Positions 8,907 through 17,837 of a stretch of 64,000 nt of DNA are shown piece by piece. Each line of letters opens with the position of its first letter. The stretch's first letter is position 1. The translations under genes were made by a program, and so were the position numbers. The DNA is from Bog-756 sp963829235 (GTDB lineage Bacteria > Actinomycetota > Acidimicrobiia > Acidimicrobiales > RAAP-2), in assembly GCA_963829235.1 (NCBI GenBank), contig CAWHIF010000012.1, forward strand, positions 1 to 64,000. Reading direction: 5' to 3'. Below the pieces are notes generated by a model that was not told where the DNA came from, ran no database searches, and was given only the letters and a program-made list of their open reading frames with translations.

Positions 8907-9961
8907 TCCGATTTGCATGGCTCCAATTCCGCAACCAGGCCGCCTGGGTCTTCGGCGGACTGGCGGCGGTCGCCATCATCCTGGCGATCACCGGCCCACA
9001 TCTGGTGCACCTCTATGACACGACCGTCGTCACCTGTGCCGCGCACGGCGACTGTTCGACGGCGGCGACCGCGTTCCTCAAGAACGACCGCGACCTGCAG
9101 ATCCTGCTCGACGCCCTGGTTGTCGTGGTGCCCGGCATCATCGGGGTCTTCTGGGGTGCACCACTCGTCGCCCGCGAGCTCGAGGCGGGCACGTTCCGGC
9201 TGGTGTGGACCCAGAGCGTCACCCGCACCCGCTGGATCGCCCTGAAGCTCGGTGTTGTCGGGTTGGCCAGCATCGCCGCGGTCGGCCTCCTCAGTCTGAT
9301 GGTGACCTGGTGGTCGAGCCCGATCGACCGGGCGAACGCGACGTTGTACACCTCGTTCGATCAACGTGGCATCGTTCCTCTCGGCTATGCCGCATTCGCA
9401 TTCGTGCTGGGCGTCCTCTGTGGCGTGCTCATCCGCCGGACCCTTCCGGCCATGGCCACCACGCTGGCCGCCTTCGTGGCAACCCGTCTGCTCTTCAACC
9501 ACTTCGTGCTGCCAAAGCTCCTCGCGCCCATCCAAAGGTCCTTCCCGCTCAATCAGCAGTCCGTCGAGGGCGTCGGTCAGAGCAACGGCGGGGCATTCTC
9601 GCTCTTCCCCGGCACCCCGAACATCCCGAATGCCTGGTTCACCTCGACTCAGTTCGTGGATCGAGCCGGCCACCCTCTCAGCTCGCAGGTGTTGACCAGC
9701 ACGTGCCCTCTGCTTGTGACAGGACCGGGACCGGGTGGTCCCGCAGGCGGAGGAGTCCAGAGCGCGATCCCGGTGCCTGGTGGCCGCAACGCGCTTCAAG
9801 CCTGCATCACGAAGCTCGGTGCTACCTACCACGAGATTGTGGCGTTCCAGCCGGCGAACAGGTATTGGCCCTTCCAATGGTATGAATTGGTTCTCTATCT
9901 CGGAGTGGCCCTGGTCCTGGCAGGCACGTGCATCTGGTGGGTCCGCCGCCGACTCCTCTGA
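8903..9961 (+). CDS. ABC transporter permease
   Basis: 352 residues. Membrane segments are visible near 15-33, 80-98 (LDALVVVVPGIIGVFWGAPL), 128-147 (LGVVGLASIAAVGLLSLMV), 172-190 (YAAFAFVLGVLCGVLI), 198-212 and at the C-terminus (LVLYLGVALVLAGTCIWWV). A large external loop of about 100 residues separates the last two. The layout suits the ABC-2 / YtrC-like permease class. The preceding 4-base overlap ties it to the ATPase. The exported substrate is unknown; the YtrA link suggests a lipid or antimicrobial peptide. Confidence 0.85.
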   Translation: MIRFAWLQFRNQAAWVFGGLAAVAIILAITGPHLVHLYDTTVVTCAAHGDCSTAATAFLKNDRDLQILLDALVVVVPGIIGVFWGAPLVARELEAGTFRLVWTQSVTRTRWIALKLGVVGLASIAAVGLLSLMVTWWSSPIDRANATLYTSFDQRGIVPLGYAAFAFVLGVLCGVLIRRTLPAMATTLAAFVATRLLFNHFVLPKLLAPIQRSFPLNQQSVEGVGQSNGGAFSLFPGTPNIPNAWFTSTQFVDRAGHPLSSQVLTSTCPLLVTGPGPGGPAGGGVQSAIPVPGGRNALQACITKLGATYHEIVAFQPANRYWPFQWYELVLYLGVALVLAGTCIWWVRRRLL

Positions 9962-10130
9962 GCACTCCCCTCGAAGTGACGGCGACGTTCTGTGTGGGTC
10001 GTTGCCATCCCGTGCTGTGCCCGACCAGGTGTGGCCACCCCATCGGCAGGCTGGTAGACCTGGGATCGGCTGATGCAGGCGCCACCGGATCACAGGCGAG
10101 TAGGTGGAGAATGAGGACGCGGACCTGGCC

Positions 10131-11096
10131 ATGACGACCGAATTGGTACTCCTCGGTACGGCGGGCGCACCCATGCCGGTCGCCGGCCGCTCCGGCATCT
10201 CGTCCTCGATCATCGTCGACGGGCGGATCTTCGTCGTCGACTGTGGTCGCGGGTCGCCGTCCGCATTCGTCGGCGCGGGACTTGACTTCTCCCGGCTGGA
10301 AGCTGTGTTCCTCACTCACCTTCATGCCGATCACACCGGCGATCTGGCCGGCATGATCGTCTATCCATGGGGTGGCCGCATGGGCGCCGACGGCCCGCTG
10401 GCCCCTATCCGGGTGTACGGGCCGTCACGACCCGAGCGGTTGCCGACGGGCGATGCCACCTTCCACCGTGAGACGACGATCCACCCCGAGCTGCCGGCCC
10501 CCGGCACGACGGACCTGGTCGATCATCTCCTGGCCGCCTACGCCTACCATCTCAATGTCATGCCGCTGGACGCCCTCATGCCCGACGCCGGCACGCTCGT
10601 CCGCGGATTCGACATCCCCGTCGCGGCACCGACTGGAGGCGCCACCCAGGAGCCGGTCGTCGTCTTCGAAGACGGCGCCGTTCGGGTCACCGCGGTCGCC
10701 GTGACGCACGGCCGGGCGATCCCGGCCCTGGCCTACCGTTTCGACACCGCGGACGGTTCTGTCGTGTTCTCCGGCGACACCACCGCCAACGACGACCTCG
10801 TCGCCCTCGCCCAGGGCGCCGACATCCTCGTCCACCAGGTCGCCGACCTCGGCTACCTCGAGCGGCACGGCCTGACCGGGGCCGGCCTGGAACGGATGGC
10901 CGCGCTTCACACCGATGTCGGCGAAGTCGGAGGGGTCGCCGAACGGGCCCGGGTCAAAGAACTCGTCCTCAACCACTACCTTCCGGCCGGGCCCGAGGAG
11001 ATCGCGGCCGTCGAATGGGAAGAACGCGCCGGGCGCAACTTCAGCGGGAGAACCACCGCAGGCAGTGACGGCATGCGCCGACTCGTTCCCTCTTGA
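10131..11096 (+). CDS. Metallo-beta-lactamase-fold hydrolase
   Basis: 321 residues from the ATG at 10131; a GTG at 10104 in frame would add 9 residues. The strand-turn LLGTAGAP and the zinc motif THLHADHTGD (H63, H65, D67, H68) define the fold. Further ligands are seen in VTHG (about 195) and FSGDTT (about 220), and a late NHYLP histidine completes a dinuclear site. The arrangement is closest to the RNase Z / AtsA-like branch rather than beta-lactamases. The substrate cannot be inferred; sulfate-ester, phosphonate or cyclic-nucleotide phosphodiester hydrolysis are all possible. Confidence 0.85.
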   Translation: MTTELVLLGTAGAPMPVAGRSGISSSIIVDGRIFVVDCGRGSPSAFVGAGLDFSRLEAVFLTHLHADHTGDLAGMIVYPWGGRMGADGPLAPIRVYGPSRPERLPTGDATFHRETTIHPELPAPGTTDLVDHLLAAYAYHLNVMPLDALMPDAGTLVRGFDIPVAAPTGGATQEPVVVFEDGAVRVTAVAVTHGRAIPALAYRFDTADGSVVFSGDTTANDDLVALAQGADILVHQVADLGYLERHGLTGAGLERMAALHTDVGEVGGVAERARVKELVLNHYLPAGPEEIAAVEWEERAGRNFSGRTTAGSDGMRRLVPS

Positions 11097-11135
11097 TCCA
11101 CTCGGACAACGGCGCCTTCTGGTCTCCAGCCATCG

Positions 11136-11786
11136 CTACTTGGCAGAGGCGAGCACCGTCCACCAGTGTCTGCCACCTTGGATCTCTTCCTCGATCCGGA
11201 TCGAGGATCCTGCCTCCTTCAACCGGGCTCTGAGAGACGCCGGATCCCGATAGACAAACCAGCGGAACTCGTCGGCGACATACGGAACCGCTTCGTGCCT
11301 GGAGGAATCACCGACCGCGGTGACGAGCACAAGGGATCCGGACGGCTTCAGGACCCGCCTGAACTCGCGCAACACCTGTCGGGTGTCGGCACTCGGCACG
11401 TGCAGCAGCGAGGCGACGTTCCATATGCCGTCGATGTGCTCCGAAGCGATCGGAAGTGCCCTGAGGTCTGCTTGGAGAACGCGACCGTCGAGGTTCTCGG
11501 ACGCGACCGCAAGCATCCCCGCCGAGAGGTCCATCCCGAAGACCTGGAGACCCTTGCCACCGAGACGCCGGCCATCGTAGGCCGGGCCACATCCCAGGTC
11601 CGCCACCAGGCCCCCACGGGGTAGGCCGGAGACGAAGGCCGTCTCGAGCCTGGCGAGCCAGTGTCTCTCCGTCGATTGGAGCTCGACCTGGCGGTCTGCA
11701 TACTGACGGGCGATCCGGTCATAGGTCTGCCGGTTCAGGCCAGTCTGATCCGCCAGTTCGGAATCGCCATCCGCCGGATCAGCCAT
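11136..11786 (-). CDS. SAM-dependent methyltransferase, class I
   Basis: 216 residues. Motif I, VADLGCGPAYDG (about 61), is the SAM-binding glycine loop, followed by VFGMDLSAGML (motif II acidic residue) and LQADLRALP (motif III). Motif IV is IWNVASLLHVP, and FRRVLKPSGSLVLVT is the usual post-motif strand. It belongs to the Methyltransf_11/25 group that methylates small metabolites. No methyl-acceptor is suggested by neighbours: it is convergent with the metallohydrolase gene, 39 bases away. Confidence 0.9.
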   Translation of the reverse strand: MADPADGDSELADQTGLNRQTYDRIARQYADRQVELQSTERHWLARLETAFVSGLPRGGLVADLGCGPAYDGRRLGGKGLQVFGMDLSAGMLAVASENLDGRVLQADLRALPIASEHIDGIWNVASLLHVPSADTRQVLREFRRVLKPSGSLVLVTAVGDSSRHEAVPYVADEFRWFVYRDPASLRARLKEAGSSIRIEEEIQGGRHWWTVLASAK

Positions 11787-11974
11787 GGTCCAATGATGCC
11801 GCTCCTTCCGGCCCGTCCGGTATTCCGAGCAAGAGGCTGCGACACGCTGTAGGGTCCCGATGCTGGTTGTTGCCGAGCGGAGCTTGCGGTTGCCGCGCCG
11901 AGCCCGAAGTGGCTCCCGCGGGAAGCATGCCTTCGTCTGGTTGCGTGGCCGCCAAAGGCGATCGGAAGGGGATC

Positions 11975-13288
11975 ATGTACCGACCCAGTCACTTGATCAC
12001 TCGGATGCGGCACACCACCCTCTCAGTGTTCTCCATCTGCCTGGTGCTCGTTGCCGGGCTGCTGACCGCGTGTTCCTCGACCAACTCGACCAACAGCGCG
12101 ACAACTGGTTCGTCCGTACCTCCGATCCCGGCCTCCGCCTTCCATGACCACACCGGGCTGACCTCCACATCGGTGACGATCGGAAACGTATCCACCCAGG
12201 TGGGTGGCTTGTTCACCGGTGCCGTGGTCGGCACTGAGGCATATGCCGCCTCTGTGAATTCGCAGGGCGGGATCCACGGCCGCAAGATCATCGTGTCGAG
12301 CGCCGACGACCGGTTCGAAGGCGCACTCAACAAAGAGGCGGTCCAGAGCGTTATCCAGTCAGACTTCGCCAGTGTGGGCGGGCTCTCGCTCGAGGACAGC
12401 TTCAGTGAGCCGTTGATCGCGGCCAATCCCGGGTTCCCTGACGTTACGGCGTCGCTCGACCCGGCGACTGAGAGGCTTCCGAACAATTTCAGCCCCGTCC
12501 CGGCGTCGAACGGATGGCCGACAGGTCCGCTTCTCTACTTCAAACAGAAGTACCCGACGAAGATCACCCACACGGCCACCATCATCGCCGACCTGCCGTC
12601 GACCGAGTTGGCCTGGAGCAACGAGAAAGCAGCCATGCAGCATCTGGGCTACACGGTGCTCTACGACCCGGCGCTGTCGCCGGCGACGACTGACTTCACG
12701 GCGCAGGTAGTGGCCATGAAGAGCGCCGGGGTGCGGATCCTCTTCCTCGAGCAGGAACCGCAGAACTATGCGTCGGCCATCTTCCGGGACCTCAGTCAGC
12801 AGAACTTCCACCCCGTGGTGGTGCTCGGTGCCCCTTCCTACAGCACGCAACTCATCGGCAACGCCGGCGGAGCTCAAGCGGTCGACGGGGCCTATCTGGA
12901 GCAGGCAACATCGCTCTATCTGGGTGAGGATGCGGCTCAAATTCCGGCGATCACCACGTTCAACACCTGGGTCCAAAAGGTCTCACCGGGGTTCAAGACC
13001 GACTTCTTCACCCTGACCGGGTGGCTGTGCGGCGAGTTGTTCGCCGACGCGCTGCGCAACGCCGGAACGAACCCGAGCCGAGGGTCGCTCCTAGAGGCCT
13101 TGCGCAAGATCACCGACTTCGACAGCGGGAATCTCGTTCCGGTGAGCAACCCGGCAGGCAAGGTCCCGATCACCTGTTACATCCTGGGCCGGGTCGCGAA
13201 CGGCAAGTTCGAGCGACTCGACGACCCTCCGGTCACCAGCTCGACCAGGGGATTCCGCTGCGACGGCACCTACTACCGGGCGAGTTAG
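11975..13288 (+). CDS. Branched-chain amino-acid-type ABC substrate-binding lipoprotein
   Basis: 437 residues from the ATG at 11975, with GGAAGGGG upstream. A signal peptide (hydrophobic LSVFSICLVLVAG) ends in the lipobox LLTAC, placing Cys33 as the lipidated residue, so the protein is anchored outside the membrane. After a Ser/Thr-rich linker the Peripla_BP_6 fold begins: SVTIGNVSTQ, AYAASVNSQGGIHGRKI, then the second lobe AMKSAGVRILFLEQEP. No permease or ATPase gene is adjacent, so it is an orphan binding protein or serves a transporter elsewhere. The ligand is unknown. Confidence 0.88.
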   Translation: MYRPSHLITRMRHTTLSVFSICLVLVAGLLTACSSTNSTNSATTGSSVPPIPASAFHDHTGLTSTSVTIGNVSTQVGGLFTGAVVGTEAYAASVNSQGGIHGRKIIVSSADDRFEGALNKEAVQSVIQSDFASVGGLSLEDSFSEPLIAANPGFPDVTASLDPATERLPNNFSPVPASNGWPTGPLLYFKQKYPTKITHTATIIADLPSTELAWSNEKAAMQHLGYTVLYDPALSPATTDFTAQVVAMKSAGVRILFLEQEPQNYASAIFRDLSQQNFHPVVVLGAPSYSTQLIGNAGGAQAVDGAYLEQATSLYLGEDAAQIPAITTFNTWVQKVSPGFKTDFFTLTGWLCGELFADALRNAGTNPSRGSLLEALRKITDFDSGNLVPVSNPAGKVPITCYILGRVANGKFERLDDPPVTSSTRGFRCDGTYYRAS

Positions 13289-13321
13289 GGGTTCTGCCGG
13301 ACGGGCTCTGTCCGTTCACGT

Positions 13322-13861
13322 TCACTTCCTTGGCCGTGGCTGGACATAGAGGAACGCAGGTCCCTGGTCACCGGGATCGTCGGTGTCCAGCTGCCCGGCC
13401 CACACTCGTTCGAATCCGGCCTTCTCCAGTGCGTGCCAGGAGGGCAGGTTGAGTTGCTGGACTGCGACGACGACCACTGAGACGTCCTCGAGCCCTCCCC
13501 ACAACTCAGCAACGAAGAGACCGATCGCCCGGGCGCCGACTCCTCGTCCGACGATGGCCGCGTCCCCGATGAGATAGTCGATCCCAGCGGCTTCGAGTCC
13601 ACCCACGGCAGCCGCCACCGTCCGCCGCCATTCGGGCTCATCGGCGAGCCGGTAGCGCTGGATGTACCCGATAGGGCAGCCGTCGAGGAGGATGATGAAG
13701 CCCTCGGTCGGGTCGAGCCCCTCGACCATGGGCAGGTACCTGCTCTCGACAGCGGCCAGGTCGTGCGGCTCCCGCCACCATTCCTTGACGTGCGGAGCGG
13801 CAAGCCACTCGGCGAGCCGCGGAAGATCACCGATCGACAGTGGCCTGAATGAGATGCGCAC
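13322..13861 (-). CDS. GNAT acetyltransferase, aminoglycoside 6'-N-acetyltransferase-like
   Basis: 179 residues from the GTG at 13861, preceded by GGAG. The sequence RPLSIGDLPRLAEWLAAPHVKEWW, then GYIQRYRLADEPEW and the acetyl-CoA loop GDAAIVGRGVGARAIGLFV, is the layout of AacA4/Acetyltransf_8 enzymes. LNLPSWHALEKAGFERV near the C-terminus is also typical. It could acetylate an aminoglycoside or a siderophore precursor. It is convergent with the binding-protein gene. The family is clear; a resistance role is only a possibility. Confidence 0.82.
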   Translation of the reverse strand: MRISFRPLSIGDLPRLAEWLAAPHVKEWWREPHDLAAVESRYLPMVEGLDPTEGFIILLDGCPIGYIQRYRLADEPEWRRTVAAAVGGLEAAGIDYLIGDAAIVGRGVGARAIGLFVAELWGGLEDVSVVVVAVQQLNLPSWHALEKAGFERVWAGQLDTDDPGDQGPAFLYVQPRPRK

Positions 13862-14067
13862 GCGCTCCAGCTTGCCTGATGAAGCACATCGGATGGACCT
13901 TCGTGCCCTCGTCCGCAGGAAGCTCCCCTTGGCAGAGCGGCAGGGACCATCGGCGATGCTCGGTCGGTCCGGCGCGACCGGCGACAGCAGTTCCACGTCG
14001 TCCGGGCGGTATGCGATCATCACGGACAGTAACGGTCGCCACGCATCGGCTCCCCGAGGAGGATCCC

Positions 14068-14486
14068 ATGCCTGAGTTCCCGACAATCGCCCACGTGACG
14101 CTGACGGTCAGCGATCTCAGCCGCAGCATCCCATGGTATGAGCGAGTCTTCGACATGAAGATGGCCGTGGACGGCAGTCCTGGCCCATACCGACGCGCCG
14201 TCTGGCTCGTCGGCGGACAGACCCTCGTCGGGCTCCATGAATTTCCCGATCCGGCCGACAACCTCCCGTTCGATGAGCGTCGGATCGGTCTTGACCACCT
14301 CGCCTTTGCGTGTGCACGTCGAGGTGACCTCGAGGCGTGGAAGGACCGGCTGGATGACCTCGGCATCGCCCATGGCGGCATCGTCGATGCCGATTAGGCG
14401 GCATCGTCGATGCCGATTATGGCTCGGGGCTCTCCTTCGGTGACCCGGACAACATCGCGTTGGAGTTCTTCGCTCCTGGCGCCTGA
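14068..14486 (+). pseudogene. Glyoxalase/VOC-fold gene interrupted by a 23-bp tandem duplication
   Basis: The ATG at 14068 follows CGAGGAGG. The frame encodes a VOC-fold dioxygenase/glyoxalase-like protein: FPTIAHVTLTVSDLSRSIPWYERVF, then VGLHEF and GLDHLAFACARRGDLEAW. At 14395 it stops after GGIVDAD because the 23 bases 14374-14396 are repeated at 14397-14419. From the second copy the expected ending resumes in frame: DYGSGLSFGDPDNIALEFF to a TGA at 14484-14486. Removing one copy restores a 131-residue protein. The truncated product lacks its last metal-ligand strand and is probably inactive, unless the duplication is an assembly artefact. Confidence 0.82.
14374..14419 (+). repeat. 23-bp perfect tandem duplication
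   Basis: Two identical 23-base units (14374-14396 and 14397-14419), beginning GGCGGCATCG and ending GCCGATTA. They lie in the 3' part of the VOC-family gene and create its premature stop. Confidence 0.95.
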
Positions 14487-14658
14487 ACGAGTCACTCCGA
14501 GGGGTCGACGGCGAGCGACTCGTGTGCCTGCCACGCGGACCTGCATGTGAGGTTTCCACCGTCGAGCCCGTGGCGCCTCACCGAACGGCGGGGGCCCCGG
14601 GCCAGCGCCGGGCCCTCCCCCCCTCCCTGTTGTCACACCCCCCTGGAAACATCTGGCC

Positions 14659-16248
14659 ATGACCCCGGTGGCCGGTGCAGTGAAGGAGAGTGTGGCGGGC
14701 GGCACCGCTGGTGCTGCCGCTGTCGCCGGTCCTGAAACCGGCCTCGGGGCCCGGTTGGAGGTGGCCCGTTCCGCTCTGGCCTCGGTGGTGGCGGACCTCG
14801 ACCCGGCCCGGCTGACCGGGGCGGACGCCGCCGGGCTCTATGCGTCCCTGGTCGGCCTCGAGCGCCTGGTGGTGGCGGGCAAGACCCTGTTGGCCCCCCG
14901 GATCGAGGGCTCGGGGGTGTGGCGGGACGGTGGGCACCGCTCGGCCGCGGTGATGCTTGCCTCCTTGGAGGGGGTGGCCACCGGTCAGGCCCAGAGCACC
15001 CTTGTCAACGGGCAGCGCCTCTCACAGTTGCCCGGGACCGAAGCGGCGCTGCGGACCGGGGTGCTCTCGGGACCGAAGGTCACCGAGCTGACCGGGGCCG
15101 GCATCCTCGCCCCCGAACGGGAGCAAGAGCTGCTGGCCGGGGCCGAGGAGGCTCCCCTCCAGGCGGTGCGGGAGCGGTGCCAGCGGTCCCGGGCCACCTC
15201 GGGGTCAGAGGATCCCCGGGCCAGGGTCGTCCGGATCCGAGCGGCCCGGTACTTCTCGTCGTGGACCGACGGTGAGGGGGCCTTTTGCTACCAGGGCCGG
15301 GACACCCTCGACCGGGGGGCCCAGATCCTCTCCCACCTGGACCAGGTGGCCACCCGGCTGCGCCGGACCCGACGGGCGGCCGGTGACGGACAGGACGGTC
15401 CCGAACGGGCGGTCCGAGCCGACGCCTTCTACGCCCTTCTCACAAGACGCCACCCCGACACCGGGGCACCCCTTTCGCCCCGGCCCCGGCCCACCTCGGC
15501 CACCGGCTCGGCTTCGGGGCCGGATCCCGACCGCGAAGGCGACGCCGACACCGGGGTCGATGCCGACGCCGGGGTCGAGGACACCTCCGGCCGGGACACC
15601 GGCGATGCCACCTCCGGCCGGGACACCTCAGATGCCACCGCCACCGGGGACACCACCGATGCCACGGCCCCAACCGGTGGCCGACCACCGGACGACCCGT
15701 CCTTACTCATCGACGGGCCTCCGACCTGTTCGGTGATCGTCCGGGTGGACCGGGACGCCCTGCTGCGCGGACACACCGAGGGCGACGAGTGCTGCGAGAT
15801 CGACAACCAGGGGCCCATCCCGGTGGCCATGGCGAGGGACCTGGCCAACGACTCGTTCCTGCGCATCGTCTTCCACGAGGCCGGGGACATCCGGGCCGTC
15901 TGCCACCTGGGTCGCACCATCAACCAACAGCTGCGGACGGCCCTCGTCTTCCGGGACAGCACCTGTGTGGTGCCCGGGTGTGGGACCTCCTTCGGGCTCG
16001 AGATCGACCACATCGTCCCCTTTGCCGAGGGCGGGCCCACCACCCTCGACAATCTGGCCCTGCTCTGTCACCACCACCACTTCCTCAAGACCTATGAGGG
16101 CTGGGTCCTCTCCAGCGAGGGGACCGGACCGAAGGGCACACCCCGGTGGCGATTCGAACCCCAACCGGCCTTCGGGCAGGAACCGGGCCTCGGGATGGAC
16201 ACCGACGAGGAAAGGGACAAGCGGAAACGGGACAGACGGAACGAGTGA
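14659..16248 (+). CDS. DUF222 / HNH endonuclease domain protein
   Basis: 529 residues. The N-terminal half is the DUF222 region (LEVARSALASVVADLDPARLTGADAAGLYASL and onward). A low-complexity Asp/Thr/Gly/Ala linker at about 280-350 is built from repeats of SGRDT and GDAT. The C-terminal HNH nuclease has RDSTCVVPGCGTSFGLEIDHIVP, then GGPTTLDNLALLCHHHH and LKTYEG. The two CxxC-like cysteines, the DH pair and the closing histidines are intact. Such genes are multi-copy in Actinobacteria and often lie at variable loci. Their target is unknown; a mobile or anti-phage role has been suggested but not shown. Confidence 0.9.
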   Translation: MTPVAGAVKESVAGGTAGAAAVAGPETGLGARLEVARSALASVVADLDPARLTGADAAGLYASLVGLERLVVAGKTLLAPRIEGSGVWRDGGHRSAAVMLASLEGVATGQAQSTLVNGQRLSQLPGTEAALRTGVLSGPKVTELTGAGILAPEREQELLAGAEEAPLQAVRERCQRSRATSGSEDPRARVVRIRAARYFSSWTDGEGAFCYQGRDTLDRGAQILSHLDQVATRLRRTRRAAGDGQDGPERAVRADAFYALLTRRHPDTGAPLSPRPRPTSATGSASGPDPDREGDADTGVDADAGVEDTSGRDTGDATSGRDTSDATATGDTTDATAPTGGRPPDDPSLLIDGPPTCSVIVRVDRDALLRGHTEGDECCEIDNQGPIPVAMARDLANDSFLRIVFHEAGDIRAVCHLGRTINQQLRTALVFRDSTCVVPGCGTSFGLEIDHIVPFAEGGPTTLDNLALLCHHHHFLKTYEGWVLSSEGTGPKGTPRWRFEPQPAFGQEPGLGMDTDEERDKRKRDRRNE

Positions 16249-16409
16249 GTCTGCCAATCAGAGCATCGAGTCGGTCAATTGGTCCCGTGCGACTCCGTCG
16301 CGTCAAACGACGGGCGTGTGCAACGGGGAAGGGGACCATCGGGAATCAGTCAATGAGGACTTTTGAACCTGGCCACAGAACGAGAGTCCTCACCCCGCGT
16401 TTTGGGTCC

Positions 16410-17600
16410 TTACACCAAGGCGACGTCGAGGCTGATCGGGCTCCGACCGAGTACCGTCCGCCACTCCAGAGCTTCGGGATCACCGGTGAGTTCGAACGGT
16501 TGGGTGATCAAGCCACGTACCGTCTCCTCGAGCGTCATGCGGGCGAGATTTGCACCCAGGCAGAAGTGCGGCCCGGTGCCGAACGAGAGCAGCTTGGGCG
16601 CGTCAGGATCAGCGAACCGATCCAACTGGAAAGTGCCCGGATCACTCCAGACGTCAGGATCCCTGTTGGCCGCCGACAGTGACAGCAGGACCACCAAACC
16701 CGGAAGGCGTTCCTCGGCCCCCACGGGCAGCGGATCGACGACCGTCCGCGGGATGGCCCCGATGCTCGGCTCGAAACGCATCGTCTCCGTCACCGCTGCC
16801 GGCACCAGGTCCGGTCGGGTACGCAGGACTTCCAGACTGTCGGGATGGGTGAGCAGGGTGAGGAAGGTACAGCCGATCTGGCTCGAGGTGGTGTCGTGGC
16901 CTCCGACCAGAAGATTGGCCACCATGTCCACCAACTCCTCGTGGGTCAGCCGATCACCCGTATCCTCAGCGACCAACAGTGAGGTGATCAGATCGTCCGC
17001 GGGCGACGACCGCCGAAGGGAGACCATCGTGCCGACGTACTCGAGCAGCTGATCGATTGCGGACGATGCCGCCTGGATCTGCTCGGGGTCCATGAAGCCA
17101 AACGTCGGGCTCAGCGCGTCCACCCAGTCGCCGAACATCGGAACATCAACCTCGGGAACGCCGAGCAGACGGCACATGACGTTCATGGGCACTCGGCCGA
17201 ATGCATCGATCAGGTCTCCGCCACCTTCGTGCACGATGCCGTCGAAGGCCGCCCCGACAAACCCGCTGGTGATCTCGCGCAGCCGTTCGGTCGAGCGTGG
17301 AGTGAACGCCCGATTGACCAGGCGACGCAGCCGCACATGGACCGCACCCTCATTGGTGAACATCAATGAGGAGTACCAGCGGCGCAGCGGCCCGTCCTCG
17401 ATACCGACGAGGTCGAAGAGTTGCAGTCCCACCCCCGCCATCCGGGGATCATGAGCCACCTGGTTGATGTCGTGGTAACGCAAGACCCACAGGACGCCCG
17501 TATCGGCATCGAGGGCGGTGGCACTCTCGACCGCGGCACCGAGGAGGACATCGCGCCCGCCGGATGGATCGTTCAAGGTGCTGATGACAGGATCGCCCAC
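16410..17600 (-). CDS. Cytochrome P450
   Basis: 396 residues, the usual length for a soluble bacterial P450. Haem-binding loop FGTGPHFCLGA with Cys347; I-helix oxygen-activation motif GGHDTT (about 235); ExxR is TETMRFEP; the C-helix is HVRLRRLVNRAF. All catalytic landmarks are intact. No ferredoxin or reductase gene is adjacent, so electrons come from elsewhere. The similarity is to CYP families hydroxylating sterols, terpenes or fatty acids. The substrate is unknown. Confidence 0.93.
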   Translation of the reverse strand: MGDPVISTLNDPSGGRDVLLGAAVESATALDADTGVLWVLRYHDINQVAHDPRMAGVGLQLFDLVGIEDGPLRRWYSSLMFTNEGAVHVRLRRLVNRAFTPRSTERLREITSGFVGAAFDGIVHEGGGDLIDAFGRVPMNVMCRLLGVPEVDVPMFGDWVDALSPTFGFMDPEQIQAASSAIDQLLEYVGTMVSLRRSSPADDLITSLLVAEDTGDRLTHEELVDMVANLLVGGHDTTSSQIGCTFLTLLTHPDSLEVLRTRPDLVPAAVTETMRFEPSIGAIPRTVVDPLPVGAEERLPGLVVLLSLSAANRDPDVWSDPGTFQLDRFADPDAPKLLSFGTGPHFCLGANLARMTLEETVRGLITQPFELTGDPEALEWRTVLGRSPISLDVALV

Positions 17601-17837
17601 AGGTCTCCGCTTTCGCCACGATCAACGTAGTCCACCCGACTGCGTTCGTGCTCTTCCGATTCCCTCGTTCCTCACCGTGCGCCGGTTCCGGAATTGCTGC
17701 CTCCGCTAGGTTGATGACGTGCCCGGCCAGCAATTACGGATCACCGTGCCGAGCGCGGCCGCGGCCGAAGCCGGCCCGAGCAGTGCACACGTCGCCAAGG
17801 CGCCCGCACGGTTCGCGCCCGATGGCGGGGGGTCGTG

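Noticed and set aside
8843..10315. A 490-residue minus-strand frame opposite the ABC permease
   Set aside because: Shadow of the permease; no domain or ribosome-binding site.
14659..16248. A homing or insertion element around the DUF222/HNH gene
   Set aside because: No terminal inverted repeats, target duplications or intron features are visible at either flank.
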